From: DATARH01 sp963773625
GTDB taxonomy: Bacteria > Pseudomonadota > Alphaproteobacteria > ATCC43930 > CGMCC-115725
Assembly: GCA_963773625.1 (NCBI GenBank)
Contig: CAVZCJ010000003.1
Location: 186,001 to 250,000 of the forward strand
Length of the DNA: 64,000 nucleotides
Direction: 5' to 3'
Position numbers and translations under genes: made by a program. How positions within the stretch are numbered: the first letter of the stretch is position 1; every line of letters begins with the position of its first letter. Shown one piece after another: positions 1-8,466 of this stretch. A model generated the notes under the pieces. The model searched no databases, was not told the origin of the DNA, and saw only the letters and a program-made list of their open reading frames with translations.

Positions 1-8
1 TTCCTGTT

Positions 9-87
9 CGTCATTCCCGCGAAAGCGGGAATCCAGGGCTAGCGACGAGCCAGTTGCCCCTGGACCCCGGCCTTCGCCGGGGTGACG
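9..87. repeat. REP-like double hairpin element
   Basis: Two perfect stems lie side by side. ATTCCCGC/GCGGGAAT (13-20 and 25-32) closes a GAAA loop. CCCCGGC/GCCGGGG (65-71 and 76-82) closes a CTTC loop. The outer ends CGTCA (9-13) and TGACG (83-87) are also inverted. This is the form of short palindromic intergenic repeats common in alphaproteobacteria. It lies just past the 3' end of the minus-strand sirtuin gene and could help end its transcript, but neither stem is followed by a T run. Confidence 0.6.
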
Positions 88-96
88 ACTGCGTCG

Positions 97-852
97 TCAA
101 TTCACCCCGACCGCCTCGCCCATGGTGTCGCCGATCGGCATGTGCAGCACCAGATCGGCGATGCGGTCGAGCGGGGTCTCCTCGCGGTTGACGATGACCA
201 GCGCCGCGCCATTCTCCTTGGCGAGCTGTGGAAATCCCGCCGCCGGGTAGACTACCAGCGACGAGCCGAGCACGATGAAGAGGTCGGCGGCGAGCGTTTC
301 CTGCTCGGCGCGCTTCATCGCCAGCACCGGCATCGCCTGGCCGAACGACACCGTCGCGGTCTTGACGTGGCCGAGGCACTTGTCGCACGGCGGCACATCG
401 CCGTCGCGCTCGAAGGTCGCGCGCAGGTCGACGATCTCGTAGCGCTCGCCGCAATCGAGGCAGGTGGCGTAGGTCGTGTTGCCGTGCAGCTCGACGATCT
501 TGTCGCGCGGGATGCCCGACAATTCGTGCAGCCCGTCGATGTTCTGGGTGATGACCGCCGATACCTTGCCGCGCCGCACCAGCGCATCGACCGCGCGGTG
601 GCCGCGATTGGGTTCGGCCGCCTTGAAGATGTCCTCCATCTCGAAGCGGCGGCGCCAGGTTTCGCGCCGCGCCTCCTCAGAGGCGAGGAACTCGTCGAAA
701 TAGATCGGCGCCATCTTGGTCCACACGCCGCCGGGGCTGCGGAAATCGGGAATGCCGCTTTCGGTGCTGATCCCGGCGCCGGTGAACACGACCGCGCGAC
801 GAGATTGGGCGAGCATCCGCTTGAGTTCGACGACGGTGGTTTGGTTCGGCAT
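97..852 (-). CDS. Sir2-family NAD-dependent protein deacylase
   Basis: Sirtuin of 251 residues that uses NAD+ to remove acyl groups from lysines of cytosolic proteins. The NAD-binding GAGIS motif is at residues 25-29, with ESGIPDFR just after it. TQNIDGLH is at 102-109 and the catalytic His is H123 in LHGN. The zinc module has two Cys pairs, C131/C134 and C156/C159, and an LGSS motif follows in the C-terminal half. Length and motif order match bacterial CobB-type enzymes. The substrate cannot be told from sequence. It is the last of a short run of minus-strand genes and is separated from the next one by about 60 bases. Confidence 0.9.
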   Translation of the reverse strand: MPNQTTVVELKRMLAQSRRAVVFTGAGISTESGIPDFRSPGGVWTKMAPIYFDEFLASEEARRETWRRRFEMEDIFKAAEPNRGHRAVDALVRRGKVSAVITQNIDGLHELSGIPRDKIVELHGNTTYATCLDCGERYEIVDLRATFERDGDVPPCDKCLGHVKTATVSFGQAMPVLAMKRAEQETLAADLFIVLGSSLVVYPAAGFPQLAKENGAALVIVNREETPLDRIADLVLHMPIGDTMGEAVGVN

Positions 853-914
853 CCGCCTACTTTGGCAAAAGCGCCGAGGCGCGCCAAGTGCGCAGCGCCG
901 ATGTGTTGGTTGGG

Positions 915-1307
915 TTATGGCCGGCGCGGACGCGGCGGGGCGTAATTGGCGCGCCAGGATCGCAAGCTTCCTGGAAAACCCAAGTTAAGCGCGTCCTGGG
1001 TGGCGATGTGGATCTGGCCCCAAGGGCGCAGCATGAAGCCTCCATAGAGCACGATGAAGCTGGTGAGCATATTGATTGTGATGGTGAATTGGGTGCCGCG
1101 CTGCGCCACCCCCGCCGCCGTCCACTCCTCGGCAGACGGCTCGAAATTACCGAGGATCAGCATCTGATGGTGCGGCGGTACGGCGTTTGCCATCTGTCGC
1201 CACTGGACCGCGCTGCCGTTGCCGCGCAGATAGCCGACAATGTCGGCGGGCTGCGCCGGGTTGTAGTAGCCAGGTAGAACCTGGCGCAGTTGCGGGAACC
1301 AGGTCAT
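915..1307 (-). CDS. hypothetical protein, 130 aa
   Basis: I do not recognise the family. The start at 1307 is chosen because GGGGAGGG lies a few bases upstream of the ATG. The N-terminal half is polar and rich in aromatic and Gln residues (LPGYYNPAQPADIVGYL). Residues 75-95 are more hydrophobic (FTITINMLTSFIVLYGGFML) and could be one membrane segment or a buried strand. The tail ends in a Pro/Arg cluster. It sits between a sirtuin and an alcohol dehydrogenase on the same strand, about 60 bases from each, so co-transcription is possible. No function is assigned. Confidence 0.6.
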   Translation of the reverse strand: MTWFPQLRQVLPGYYNPAQPADIVGYLRGNGSAVQWRQMANAVPPHHQMLILGNFEPSAEEWTAAGVAQRGTQFTITINMLTSFIVLYGGFMLRPWGQIHIATQDALNLGFPGSLRSWRANYAPPRPRRP

Positions 1308-1366
1308 TGCTGCCCTCCCCTGAAAGCCCTCGGGCGAGCCTGCGCCCCCGCCGCGCGGGCAGCTTA

Positions 1367-2386
1367 TCAGCGGTCCATCGTCAGCACGACGCGAAAGCGC
1401 GCCTGGCCGCTCATCATCCGGTCGTAGGCCTCGGCGACGCGGGAGAGTGGATAGGTTTCGTTCATCGATCTGACGCCGGTCAGTGCGCTGAACGCCAGCG
1501 TCTGCTGCGAGTCGATGGAGGTTCCCGAATACCAACCCTTGACCGAACGGCTGCCCAGGATCAGCGGCAGCGGGTTGATGTCGAGGCGGTCGGGTACGCC
1601 GAGGATCAGCAGCGTGCCCCTGACCGCGAGGCCGCCCTGCACCGCGCTCATCGCCGCGCCGCTGGTCGCGGTGGCGAGGATGACCTTGGCGCCGCCGAGC
1701 TTTTGCAGCGCCGCGGCGGGGTCTTCGGCCTGGCTGTCGATGTAGTGGTGCGCGCCGAGCTCTCGCGCGAGCGGCGCCTTGTCGGTGCCTCGCGCGATCG
1801 CGACTGTCTTGAAGCCAAGCTTGGCCGCGAATTGCACGCCGAGATGGCCGAGCCCGCCGATCCCCAACACGGCGACCAGCTCGCCGGGACGGGCGCCCGA
1901 ATTGCGCAACGCGTTGAAGGTGGTGATGCCGGCGCACATCAGCGGCGCCGCCTCGACCGAGGCCAGATCATCCGGGACCCGGGCGAGCGCGCTCGCCGGC
2001 GCGATCATGTATTCGCCGTAGCCGCCGTCATGGGTGATGCCGGTTACCAGTGTCTCGGTTTGGCAGGCGAAGGCGTCGCCGCTCCGGCAGGCATCGCAAT
2101 AGCCGCAATTGCCGCCGTGCCAGCCGATTCCCACCCGCTGGCCAACGGGCCAGCCGCGGACCGCGGCGCCGATTGCGTCGACCGTGCCGATGATCTCGTG
2201 CCCGGGCACGCGCGGGTATTCGATGCCGGGGAATAGCCCCTCCTTGGTGACGCTGTCGCTGTGGCAGACGCCGCAGGCCTCGACCTTGACGCGCACCTTT
2301 CCCGGCCCAGGCTCGGGAATATCGCGCTCGACCAGCTCGAACGAGCCTTTCGCGTAGGGAATTTGGGCAACGCGCATCTTGGGCAT
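1367..2386 (-). CDS. zinc-dependent alcohol dehydrogenase (AdhP-like MDR)
   Basis: Medium-chain dehydrogenase/reductase of 339 residues that oxidises or reduces alcohols and aldehydes with NAD(P)(H). The GroES-like N-terminal domain carries the catalytic zinc ligands C41 (CGVCHSD) and H63 (PGHE). The structural zinc loop has four cysteines, C94, C97, C100 and C108. The Rossmann domain has the glycine-rich GIGGLGHLG. The start at 2386 is preferred over an upstream in-frame ATG at 2416 because GGAAGGAG lies seven bases before it. The gene is divergent from the SDR pair that follows. The exact substrate is not clear. Confidence 0.9.
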   Translation of the reverse strand: MPKMRVAQIPYAKGSFELVERDIPEPGPGKVRVKVEACGVCHSDSVTKEGLFPGIEYPRVPGHEIIGTVDAIGAAVRGWPVGQRVGIGWHGGNCGYCDACRSGDAFACQTETLVTGITHDGGYGEYMIAPASALARVPDDLASVEAAPLMCAGITTFNALRNSGARPGELVAVLGIGGLGHLGVQFAAKLGFKTVAIARGTDKAPLARELGAHHYIDSQAEDPAAALQKLGGAKVILATATSGAAMSAVQGGLAVRGTLLILGVPDRLDINPLPLILGSRSVKGWYSGTSIDSQQTLAFSALTGVRSMNETYPLSRVAEAYDRMMSGQARFRVVLTMDR

Positions 2387-2511
2387 GGGGGTGCTCCTTC
2401 CGATCGTCGCGGTCATCGCAGATGTCGTGCCGATCGACAGAAAATCGACCCGTCACCTGGCAAGGTCGCTAAGATTGCCGTTCGAATGTGAAACGATGGG
2501 GAGCAACCGCG

Positions 2512-3294
2512 ATGGAGTTGGGGCTGCGCGGTCGGAAGGCGCTGATCACCGGTGCGTCGCGCGGGATCGGGCGGGCCTGCGCCGAGGTGCTGGCTACCGA
2601 GGGCTGCGACGTCGTCATCGTCTCTCGCACCCAGGCCGATCTCGACGCGGCGAAGGATAAAATTCTCAGCCAGACCAACGTGTCGGTGCGCACCTATGCG
2701 ATGGATTTGGCGGACAGCAAGAACGTCGACCGGCTCGCCGCCGAGTGCCCGGAGATCGACATTTTGATCAACAATGCCGGCGCCATCCCGCGTGGCACGA
2801 TCGCCGAGATTGACGAGACGCGCTGGCGTGAGGCGTGGGACCTCAAGATCTTCGGCTACATCAACATGACCCGGCGCTTCTACGCGCTGATGGCGGCGCG
2901 CAAGAAGGGGGTCATCATCAACATCATCGGGGCCGCGGGCGACGCGGTGCAGTCGAGTTATGCCTGCGGCTCGACCGGCAACGCCTCGCTGATGGCGTTT
3001 TCGCGCGCGCTCGGCGGCACCGCGCCGAACGAAGGGCTCCGGGTTGTCGGTCTCAACCCGGGCCCGGTGGAGACCGACCGGATGGTGACGCGGCTGCGGC
3101 GAGAGGCGACGGCGAAATTCGGTGATCCGGAGCGCTGGCGTGAGTTGACCGGCCACATGGCGTTCGGCCGCGCCGCGACCGCGACCGAAATCGCCAACAT
3201 GGCGGCGTTCCTCTCCTCCGATCTTTCCGGCTACACCACCGGAACCATCGTCACCGTCGATGGCGGCGGCACCAGCCGGCACTCGGCGCTGTAA
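2512..3294 (+). CDS. atypical short-chain dehydrogenase/reductase, copy 1
   Basis: SDR-fold protein of 260 residues. The cofactor motif TGASRGIG is at 13-20 and NNAG at 87-90, so a dinucleotide fold is clear. The active site is not canonical. Where classical SDRs have NxSS and YxxxK, this protein reads NIIG (137-140) and, aligned on the following LMAF, Gly153 and Asn157 stand in for the Tyr and Lys. Y150 lies three residues upstream but has no matching Lys. The start at 2512 follows GGGGAG with an eight-base gap; an in-frame ATG at 2488 is less likely. The next gene is a close paralog 17 bases downstream, so the two form an operon. Substrate unknown. Confidence 0.85.
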   Translation: MELGLRGRKALITGASRGIGRACAEVLATEGCDVVIVSRTQADLDAAKDKILSQTNVSVRTYAMDLADSKNVDRLAAECPEIDILINNAGAIPRGTIAEIDETRWREAWDLKIFGYINMTRRFYALMAARKKGVIINIIGAAGDAVQSSYACGSTGNASLMAFSRALGGTAPNEGLRVVGLNPGPVETDRMVTRLRREATAKFGDPERWRELTGHMAFGRAATATEIANMAAFLSSDLSGYTTGTIVTVDGGGTSRHSAL

Positions 3295-3311
3295 GAACTC
3301 GGGAGGACATC

Positions 3312-4097
3312 ATGGATTTGGCGCTGAGGGGCAAGAAGGCGCTGGTCACCGGCGCTTCGAAGGGCATCGGGCGGGCCTGCGCCGAGGTGCTGGCGGAGGA
3401 GGGCTGCGATGTCGCGCTGGTATCGCGCACTGCGGCCGATCTCGAAAAGGCGCGGGCGGAGATCGCCGGCAAGTACAATGTCGGGGTGCGGGTGTTTCCG
3501 CTCGACCTTTCCGACAGCAAGAACGTCGACAAGTTGGCCGCCGAGTGCCCCGATATCGACATTCTGGTCAACAACGCAGGGGCGATTCCCGGCGGCAATC
3601 TCGACGCAGTGACCGAAGAGCGCTGGCGCACCGCGTGGGATCTCAAGGTGTTCGGCTACATCAACATGACCCGGCGCTTTTATGCGCAGATGCGCGAGCG
3701 GAAGCGCGGCGTCATCGTCAACGTGCTGGGCGCGGCGGGCGAGAACCCGGACTTCAACTACATCGCCGGCTCGTCGGGCAATGCCTCGCTGATGGCGTTC
3801 ACCCGGGCGATGGGCGGCACCGCGCCACGCGACAATTTGCGGGTCGTCGGGATCAATCCCGGACCGGTGCTGACCGAGCGGCTGATCACCCTGACCAAGA
3901 CCCGCGCGAGGGACACACTCGGCGACGAGAACCGTTGGCAGGAGCTGATGCGGGGCCATGCCTTTGGCCGCGTCGCCAAGCCCGAGGAGATCGCCTGGAT
4001 GGTAGCGTTCGTCGCCTCCGACCAGGTGTCGGGCTACACGACCGGCTCGATCATCACCATCGACGGCGGTGGGTCGAGCCGGCGCAGCGCGATCTAA
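3312..4097 (+). CDS. atypical short-chain dehydrogenase/reductase, copy 2
   Basis: SDR-fold protein of 261 residues, alignable end to end with the preceding gene, so the pair comes from a tandem duplication. TGASKGIG and NNAG mark the cofactor site. The position of the classical YxxxK again reads Gly and Asn (IAGSSGNASL), and the Ser strand reads NVLG. GGGAGGA precedes the ATG at a good distance. Both copies keep the same unusual pattern despite other divergence, so it is a property of the subfamily and not damage. It may bind NAD(P) and act on an unusual substrate, or may have lost standard catalysis. Confidence 0.85.
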   Translation: MDLALRGKKALVTGASKGIGRACAEVLAEEGCDVALVSRTAADLEKARAEIAGKYNVGVRVFPLDLSDSKNVDKLAAECPDIDILVNNAGAIPGGNLDAVTEERWRTAWDLKVFGYINMTRRFYAQMRERKRGVIVNVLGAAGENPDFNYIAGSSGNASLMAFTRAMGGTAPRDNLRVVGINPGPVLTERLITLTKTRARDTLGDENRWQELMRGHAFGRVAKPEEIAWMVAFVASDQVSGYTTGSIITIDGGGSSRRSAI

Positions 4098-4104
4098 TCA
4101 GCGG

Positions 4105-4785
4105 ATGTGGCAACCGACGCGCCGCGCCGCGCTCGTCGCGATCGCCTGTCTCGCGGCCGCGAGGGCCGCCGCCGAGCCGGCGCCGCCGGGACCGATCACC
4201 GCCGAGGGGCAACGGCTTGCCGCGCTGCTCGACGGCATGAATGTCGAAACGCTGTGGCAGCACGGTTTCCACGTCGATTGGCGAACCGGCGCGTCGAGGG
4301 GACCGCGAGAGACCAGTCCCGGCGGGCATACCCATTGCAGCGTCTTTGCCGCCGCGGTGGCGGACCGGCTGGGTATCTATCTGCTGCGGCCGCCGGAGCA
4401 TAAGCAGGCGTTTCTCGCCGACGCGCAGGAGCGCTGGCTGAACAGCCCCGTGGCGACCGGCTGGAACCGGATCGGCAGGTTGGCCGACGCCGGCGCGTCG
4501 GTGCGCGCGGTCGCATTGGCGAACCAGGGCAAGCTCGTCGTCGCGATCTATTTTCAGCCGCCGAAGGAGACCGCCGCCGGGCCGAAGGAGGAATCCGGCC
4601 ATATCGCAATCGTGCGGCCGAGCGACAAGCCAGAGGCGCTGATCGAGAGCGAGGGCCCCGACGAAACCCAGGCTGGGAAGGTTAATCACCGGCTGGTGTC
4701 GCTGCGCGACGGATTCCGCTCGCACCGTGACGCGTGGACGACGGGCGCGATCGAGTATTTCTGGCACGACGCCAATCCGCCATGA
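4105..4785 (+). CDS. secreted Cys/His protein, possible NlpC/P60-type amidase
   Basis: Predicted exported protein of 226 residues. The N-terminus has two Arg followed by a hydrophobic Ala-rich stretch (residues 6-22), a likely signal peptide. A Cys in GGHTHCSVFAAAVAD (C78) starts a helix, and a His in SGHIAIVRP (H166) starts a strand. This Cys-helix plus His-strand layout is that of papain-like NlpC/P60 and CHAP enzymes that cut peptidoglycan peptides or amides. No family was recognised with certainty, and the third polar residue is not identified. It starts seven bases after the second SDR gene, so it may be in the same transcript. Confidence 0.6.
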   Translation: MWQPTRRAALVAIACLAAARAAAEPAPPGPITAEGQRLAALLDGMNVETLWQHGFHVDWRTGASRGPRETSPGGHTHCSVFAAAVADRLGIYLLRPPEHKQAFLADAQERWLNSPVATGWNRIGRLADAGASVRAVALANQGKLVVAIYFQPPKETAAGPKEESGHIAIVRPSDKPEALIESEGPDETQAGKVNHRLVSLRDGFRSHRDAWTTGAIEYFWHDANPP

Positions 4786-4807
4786 TGCATCCGTGACGGA
4801 TCTCGGC

Positions 4808-5992
4808 ATGCAATCTCGCTCCGGTGACGACAGCGCGCTGCCAGAACATGAGCGCGTTCTGCTGGCGCGGGCGCGGGCGCTCGTGCCCCAGCTCGCCGAG
4901 CGTGCTCCGGCGGCTACTGCATCGCGCATGCTGCCGCCGGAGACCATTGCCGATTATCACGCTGCCGGCATCGTCAACATCTTGCAGCCGAAGCGGTTCG
5001 GCGGGCTGCAGGGCCGGTTCAGCCTGTTCTCGCGCATCACCGAGGAGCTGACCTATGGCTGCGCATCCTCGGCCTGGGTTTACGCGGTGCTGGCCGAGCA
5101 CCAGTGGATCATCTCCCAGTATCCCGAGCAGGCGCAGATCGATGCTTGGGGCGACGACCCAAAGGCCGTCGCGTCTTCCTCGCTGGCGCCGCGCGCCGCC
5201 GCCAAGGCATGTGACGGCGGCTGGCGGGTCAGCGGCAAGTTTCCGTTTTCGAGCGGCTGCGACTACGCGCAGTGGGGCATTCTCGGCGTGTTTCTCGGCG
5301 AGCTGGGCGACCCAAGGTCGGTCGCCTACGTGCTGGTGCCGTTGGGCGAGGTCGAGATTCGCGACGATTGGCAGGTGCTCGGCCTCGCCGGCACCGGCAG
5401 CAAGTCGCTGGTGCTGAAGGACGTGTTCGTGCCGAAGCACCGCTGCGTGATGGTGAGCGATCTGTTCGCGGGAACGCCCCCGGGCGCGGAGGTGCATCCC
5501 GATTATCCGGTGGTGCGGGCGCCGCGCGGCTTTCTCGTCTCGTATTCGCTGCCGCCAGTGGCGATCGCGCTCGGCCGCCGTGCGCTCGAGCTGGTGTGCC
5601 GCGATCTCTCGACCCGGATATCGCGTGGCGTGACCCGAATGGCCGAGTCCGAAGTCGTGCAGATGGTGGTTGGCGAGGCTGCCGCGGCGATCGACAGCGC
5701 AACCTTGGCGCTGCATCAAGGACGCGATGCCAGCACCGAAGCGGTGGGCTCGGGCCGGCGGATCACAGAGGCCGAAGCGGTGCGGGCGCGCCGCGACATG
5801 GTCTACGCGCAGCACCAAGTCGGGTGGGCGGTGGAGCGCCTCTGCGAGCTCTCCGGCGCACGCTGGGTCTATGACAGCGATCCGCTGCAGGAAATACGGC
5901 GTGATGTGATGACGATCCTCACCCACCACGCGGCGAACCGGCCGGCGGCGTTTGCACCCTACGGTCACATGCTCTTGAGCCATGGCGCGTGA
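4808..5992 (+). CDS. acyl-CoA dehydrogenase-fold flavin monooxygenase (HpaB/HsaA-like)
   Basis: Protein of about 395 residues with the acyl-CoA dehydrogenase fold. The N-terminal helical domain contains LPPETIADYHAAGI and RFGGL. The middle region (GWRVSGKFPFSSGCDYAQW) is typical of group D two-component flavin monooxygenases such as HsaA and pigment-production hydroxylases, which use reduced FMN or FAD from a partner reductase. The C-terminal helices contain HHAANRP. True acyl-CoA dehydrogenases have a catalytic Glu that I do not see placed here. No reductase gene is adjacent. The start is uncertain: GTG 4793 and ATG 4808 are both possible and neither has a strong ribosome site. Aromatic or steroid hydroxylation is an inference. 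Confidence 0.8.
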   Translation: MQSRSGDDSALPEHERVLLARARALVPQLAERAPAATASRMLPPETIADYHAAGIVNILQPKRFGGLQGRFSLFSRITEELTYGCASSAWVYAVLAEHQWIISQYPEQAQIDAWGDDPKAVASSSLAPRAAAKACDGGWRVSGKFPFSSGCDYAQWGILGVFLGELGDPRSVAYVLVPLGEVEIRDDWQVLGLAGTGSKSLVLKDVFVPKHRCVMVSDLFAGTPPGAEVHPDYPVVRAPRGFLVSYSLPPVAIALGRRALELVCRDLSTRISRGVTRMAESEVVQMVVGEAAAAIDSATLALHQGRDASTEAVGSGRRITEAEAVRARRDMVYAQHQVGWAVERLCELSGARWVYDSDPLQEIRRDVMTILTHHAANRPAAFAPYGHMLLSHGA

Positions 5993-6056
5993 CGCTCACC
6001 ATCGTTCCGCTTCGTCGACGCATCGCTGAAGTGCTGCGGCACTCGTACCGTCAAGG

Positions 6057-6084
6057 TTGCCGGCGCGGCTGATTTTGGCTAAGT
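6057..6084 (+). promoter_or_regulatory. candidate sigma70-type promoter for rpmF-plsX-fabH
   Basis: TTGCCG (6057-6062), a 16-base spacer and CTAAGT (6079-6084) lie about 38 bases before the rpmF start codon in the only gap upstream of this operon. The match to the housekeeping consensus is partial. Confidence 0.3.
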
Positions 6085-6121
6085 CTTTCGCTTCCCTTTT
6101 GCAGAATAGGACGAGGGCCCG

Positions 6122-6310
6122 ATGGCCGTCCCGAAGAAGAAGGTTTCGCCGTCACGCCGTAATATGCGCCGCTCGCACGATCGGTTGACGGCGCCGGTCT
6201 ATTCCGAGTGCCCGAATTGCGGCGAGCTGAAACGACCGCATCACATGTGCGAAGCGTGCGGCTATTACAGTGGGCGCGAAGTGGTCCCGGCCGAGCCGGC
6301 GACCGCTTAA
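6122..6310 (+). CDS. rpmF: 50S ribosomal protein L32
   Basis: Small basic protein of 62 residues that begins MAVPKKKVSPSRR, the standard L32 N-terminus, and carries a zinc-ribbon with two Cys pairs (CPNC and CEAC). It is part of the large ribosomal subunit. It heads the conserved rpmF-plsX-fabH-ihfA-merR cluster, with plsX 27 bases downstream, linking ribosome and lipid synthesis. The DUF177/YceD gene that often precedes rpmF is not present in the 129-base gap upstream. Confidence 0.97.
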   Translation: MAVPKKKVSPSRRNMRRSHDRLTAPVYSECPNCGELKRPHHMCEACGYYSGREVVPAEPATA

Positions 6311-6337
6311 CCCAATAGACGAGCCAAGGCGGCTGCG

Positions 6338-7385
6338 GTGAGCGGCACGATCACGATCGCCCTTGACGCGATGGGCGGCGATCACGCTCCCGAAGTCGTC
6401 CTGCGCGGTGCCGACCTCGCGCTCGAGCGGTACCCCGGTGCCCGCTTTCTGCTGTTCGGGGTCGAGACTAAGGTCCAACCCTTGCTGGCCCAGCTCCCGC
6501 GCGTCGCCAAGGTGGCGGAGCTGCACCATACCGACGAGGTGGTCGGGCCAGACGACAAGCCGTCGCAAGTGCTCCGCACCGGCCGCGGCACCAGCATGCG
6601 GTTGGCGATCGACGCGGTCGCCGACGGGCGCGCCGATTGCGTTGTCTCGGCCGGCAATACCGGCGCGTTGATGGCGCTCGCCAAATTCGCGCTGAAGACA
6701 CTGCCGGGCATCGATCGCCCGGCGATCGCGACCTTCTTCCCGACGATGCGCGGCGAGACGGTGATGCTCGATCTCGGCGCCAACATCGAATGCGACGCCG
6801 AAAACCTGGTGCAGTTCGCGCTGATGGGCGACGCCTTTGCGCGGAGCGTGCTTGGGGTTACCGAACCGACTGTGGGGCTGCTCAACGTCGGCTCCGAAGA
6901 TCTGAAGGGCAACGACGCGGTGCGCGGCGCGGCTGCGCGGCTGCGCGGCGGGCTGACGCCGATCCGCTTCCATGGCTTTGTCGAGGGCGACGATATCGCC
7001 GCAGGCACCGTCGACGTCATCGTCACCGACGGCTTCACCGGCAATGTCGCGCTAAAGACCGCCGAGGGCACCGCCAAGCTGTTCGCCGAGGCGCTGCGTA
7101 CCTCCTTCGACCATTCGCCGATGGCGAAGATCGGCTACCTGTTCGCTCGGGGGGCCCTCAAGAAATTCCGCGACCGGTTCGACCCGCGCCGCTATAACGG
7201 CGGCATGTTCCTGGGGCTGCGCGGCATCGCGGTGAAGAGCCACGGGTCAACCGAACTCGTTCGGTTTCGCCAACGCGATCGGTGTCGCGATCGACATGAA
7301 GGTGAACGGCTTCTTGGAAAAAATCCGCGCCGACCTCGCCCGGGTGAATTCGGCGGTACCCGCGCCGGAACCTGCGGCGCTGTAA
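6338..7385 (+). CDS. plsX: phosphate acyltransferase PlsX (frame broken near the 3' end)
   Basis: Membrane-associated enzyme that makes acyl-phosphate from acyl-ACP for phospholipid synthesis. The GTG-started frame gives typical PlsX sequence (ALDAMGGDHAPEVVL, SAGNTGALMALAKF, VTDGFTGNVALKT, YNGGMFLGLRGI). It then runs out of frame after KSHGSTE and, as read, ends only at 7492, inside fabH. Dropping one base of the AA pair at 7254-7255 restores TDSFGFANAIGVAID and the C-terminal FLEKIRADLARV, ending at TAA 7383-7385, nine bases before fabH. With that correction the protein is about 348 residues, the normal length. Because plsX is usually needed for growth, a sequence error is more likely than a true mutation. 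Confidence 0.93.
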
Positions 7386-7394
7386 CCGGCGGCG

Positions 7395-8366
7395 ATGAAA
7401 TTCCGCGCCCAGGTCGCCGGCTGTGGCGCTTATCTTCCCGAGCGGGTGCTAACCAATCGCGAGCTCGCCACGCGGCTCGACACGTCGGATGAATGGATCC
7501 GCCAGCGGACCGGCATCGGCGAGCGAAGGATCGCGGCTGAGGGCGAGCTGACTTCCGACCTCGCGGTCGCGGCGGCCCGACGAGCGCTGCAGCGGGCCGG
7601 GATGAGCGGCAACGACCTCGACCTGATCGTGCTGGCGACAGCGACTCCCGACCACACCTTTCCGGCAACCGCGACAAAGGTGCAGGCACAGCTTGGCATG
7701 ACGCGTGGTGCGGCGTTCGATGTCCAGGCCGTGTGCTCGGGCTTTATCTTCGCGCTGGCGGCAGCCAACAATGCGCTGCGCCTCGGGCAGGCGCGCACCG
7801 CGCTGGTCATCGGCGCCGAAACCTTCTCGCGCATCCTCGACTGGGAGGATCGCGGCACCTGCGTGTTGTTTGGCGACGGCGCAGGGGCCGTGGTGTTAAA
7901 CGCGGTTCCCGATACCGGACCCGGTGGACGCGGCGTGCTGTCGACACACCTGCATTCGGACGGGACGCAGTACAACATTCTTTATGTCGATGGCGGTCCG
8001 TCGACGACCGGCAACGCCGGCCATTTGCGGATGGAGGGCAAGGAGGTGTTCCGCCAGGCGGTGCACCATCTCTCGGAGGCGGTCGAGGAGGCATTGGCCG
8101 CCAACCACCTCACCGGTGCCGACATCGACTGGCTGGTGCCGCACCAGGCCAACTTGCGGATCATCGATGCGATCGGCAAGCGCCTCAAGCTGCGCCCCGG
8201 GCAGACCGTGATTACCATCGAACGCCACGCCAATACCTCGGCGGCGTCGATCCCGCTGGCGCTCGACGAGGCGGTCGCCGATGGCCGCATCAAGCCGGGC
8301 CATCTGGTGCTGATGGAAGCTCTCGGCGGCGGGTTGACCTGGGGTGCGGCCCTCGTGCGCTGGTAA
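7395..8366 (+). CDS. fabH: beta-ketoacyl-ACP synthase III
   Basis: Starts fatty acid synthesis by condensing acetyl-CoA with malonyl-ACP. The 323-residue protein has the full FabH catalytic triad: Cys114 in AVCSGF, His250 in PHQAN and Asn280 in ANTSAAS. The C-terminal GGGLTWGAALVRW is also standard. It follows plsX by nine bases once the plsX frame is repaired, as in most alphaproteobacteria, and is cotranscribed with it. Confidence 0.97.
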   Translation: MKFRAQVAGCGAYLPERVLTNRELATRLDTSDEWIRQRTGIGERRIAAEGELTSDLAVAAARRALQRAGMSGNDLDLIVLATATPDHTFPATATKVQAQLGMTRGAAFDVQAVCSGFIFALAAANNALRLGQARTALVIGAETFSRILDWEDRGTCVLFGDGAGAVVLNAVPDTGPGGRGVLSTHLHSDGTQYNILYVDGGPSTTGNAGHLRMEGKEVFRQAVHHLSEAVEEALAANHLTGADIDWLVPHQANLRIIDAIGKRLKLRPGQTVITIERHANTSAASIPLALDEAVADGRIKPGHLVLMEALGGGLTWGAALVRW

Positions 8367-8414
8367 GCGAAATCGAAATTCTGCCTCAGGAAATCACGGC
8401 CAACGCTTTGGAAT

Positions 8415-8442
8415 TTGACGAGGTTTTTCGACCGGGCTAACC
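8415..8442 (+). promoter_or_regulatory. candidate promoter for ihfA-merR
   Basis: TTGACG (8415-8420), a 16-base spacer and CTAACC (8437-8442) stand 24 bases before the ihfA ATG, in the 100-base gap after fabH. GGGAGG just before the ATG is a strong ribosome site. The -35 matches the consensus well and the -10 only partly. Confidence 0.4.
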
Positions 8443-8466
8443 TCCGCGAAAGAACGGGAGGGCGGC

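Noticed and set aside
82..945. Long plus-strand frame over the sirtuin
   Set aside because: It is the antisense of a gene with full Sir2 motifs; its sequence is His/Arg-rich without any family pattern.
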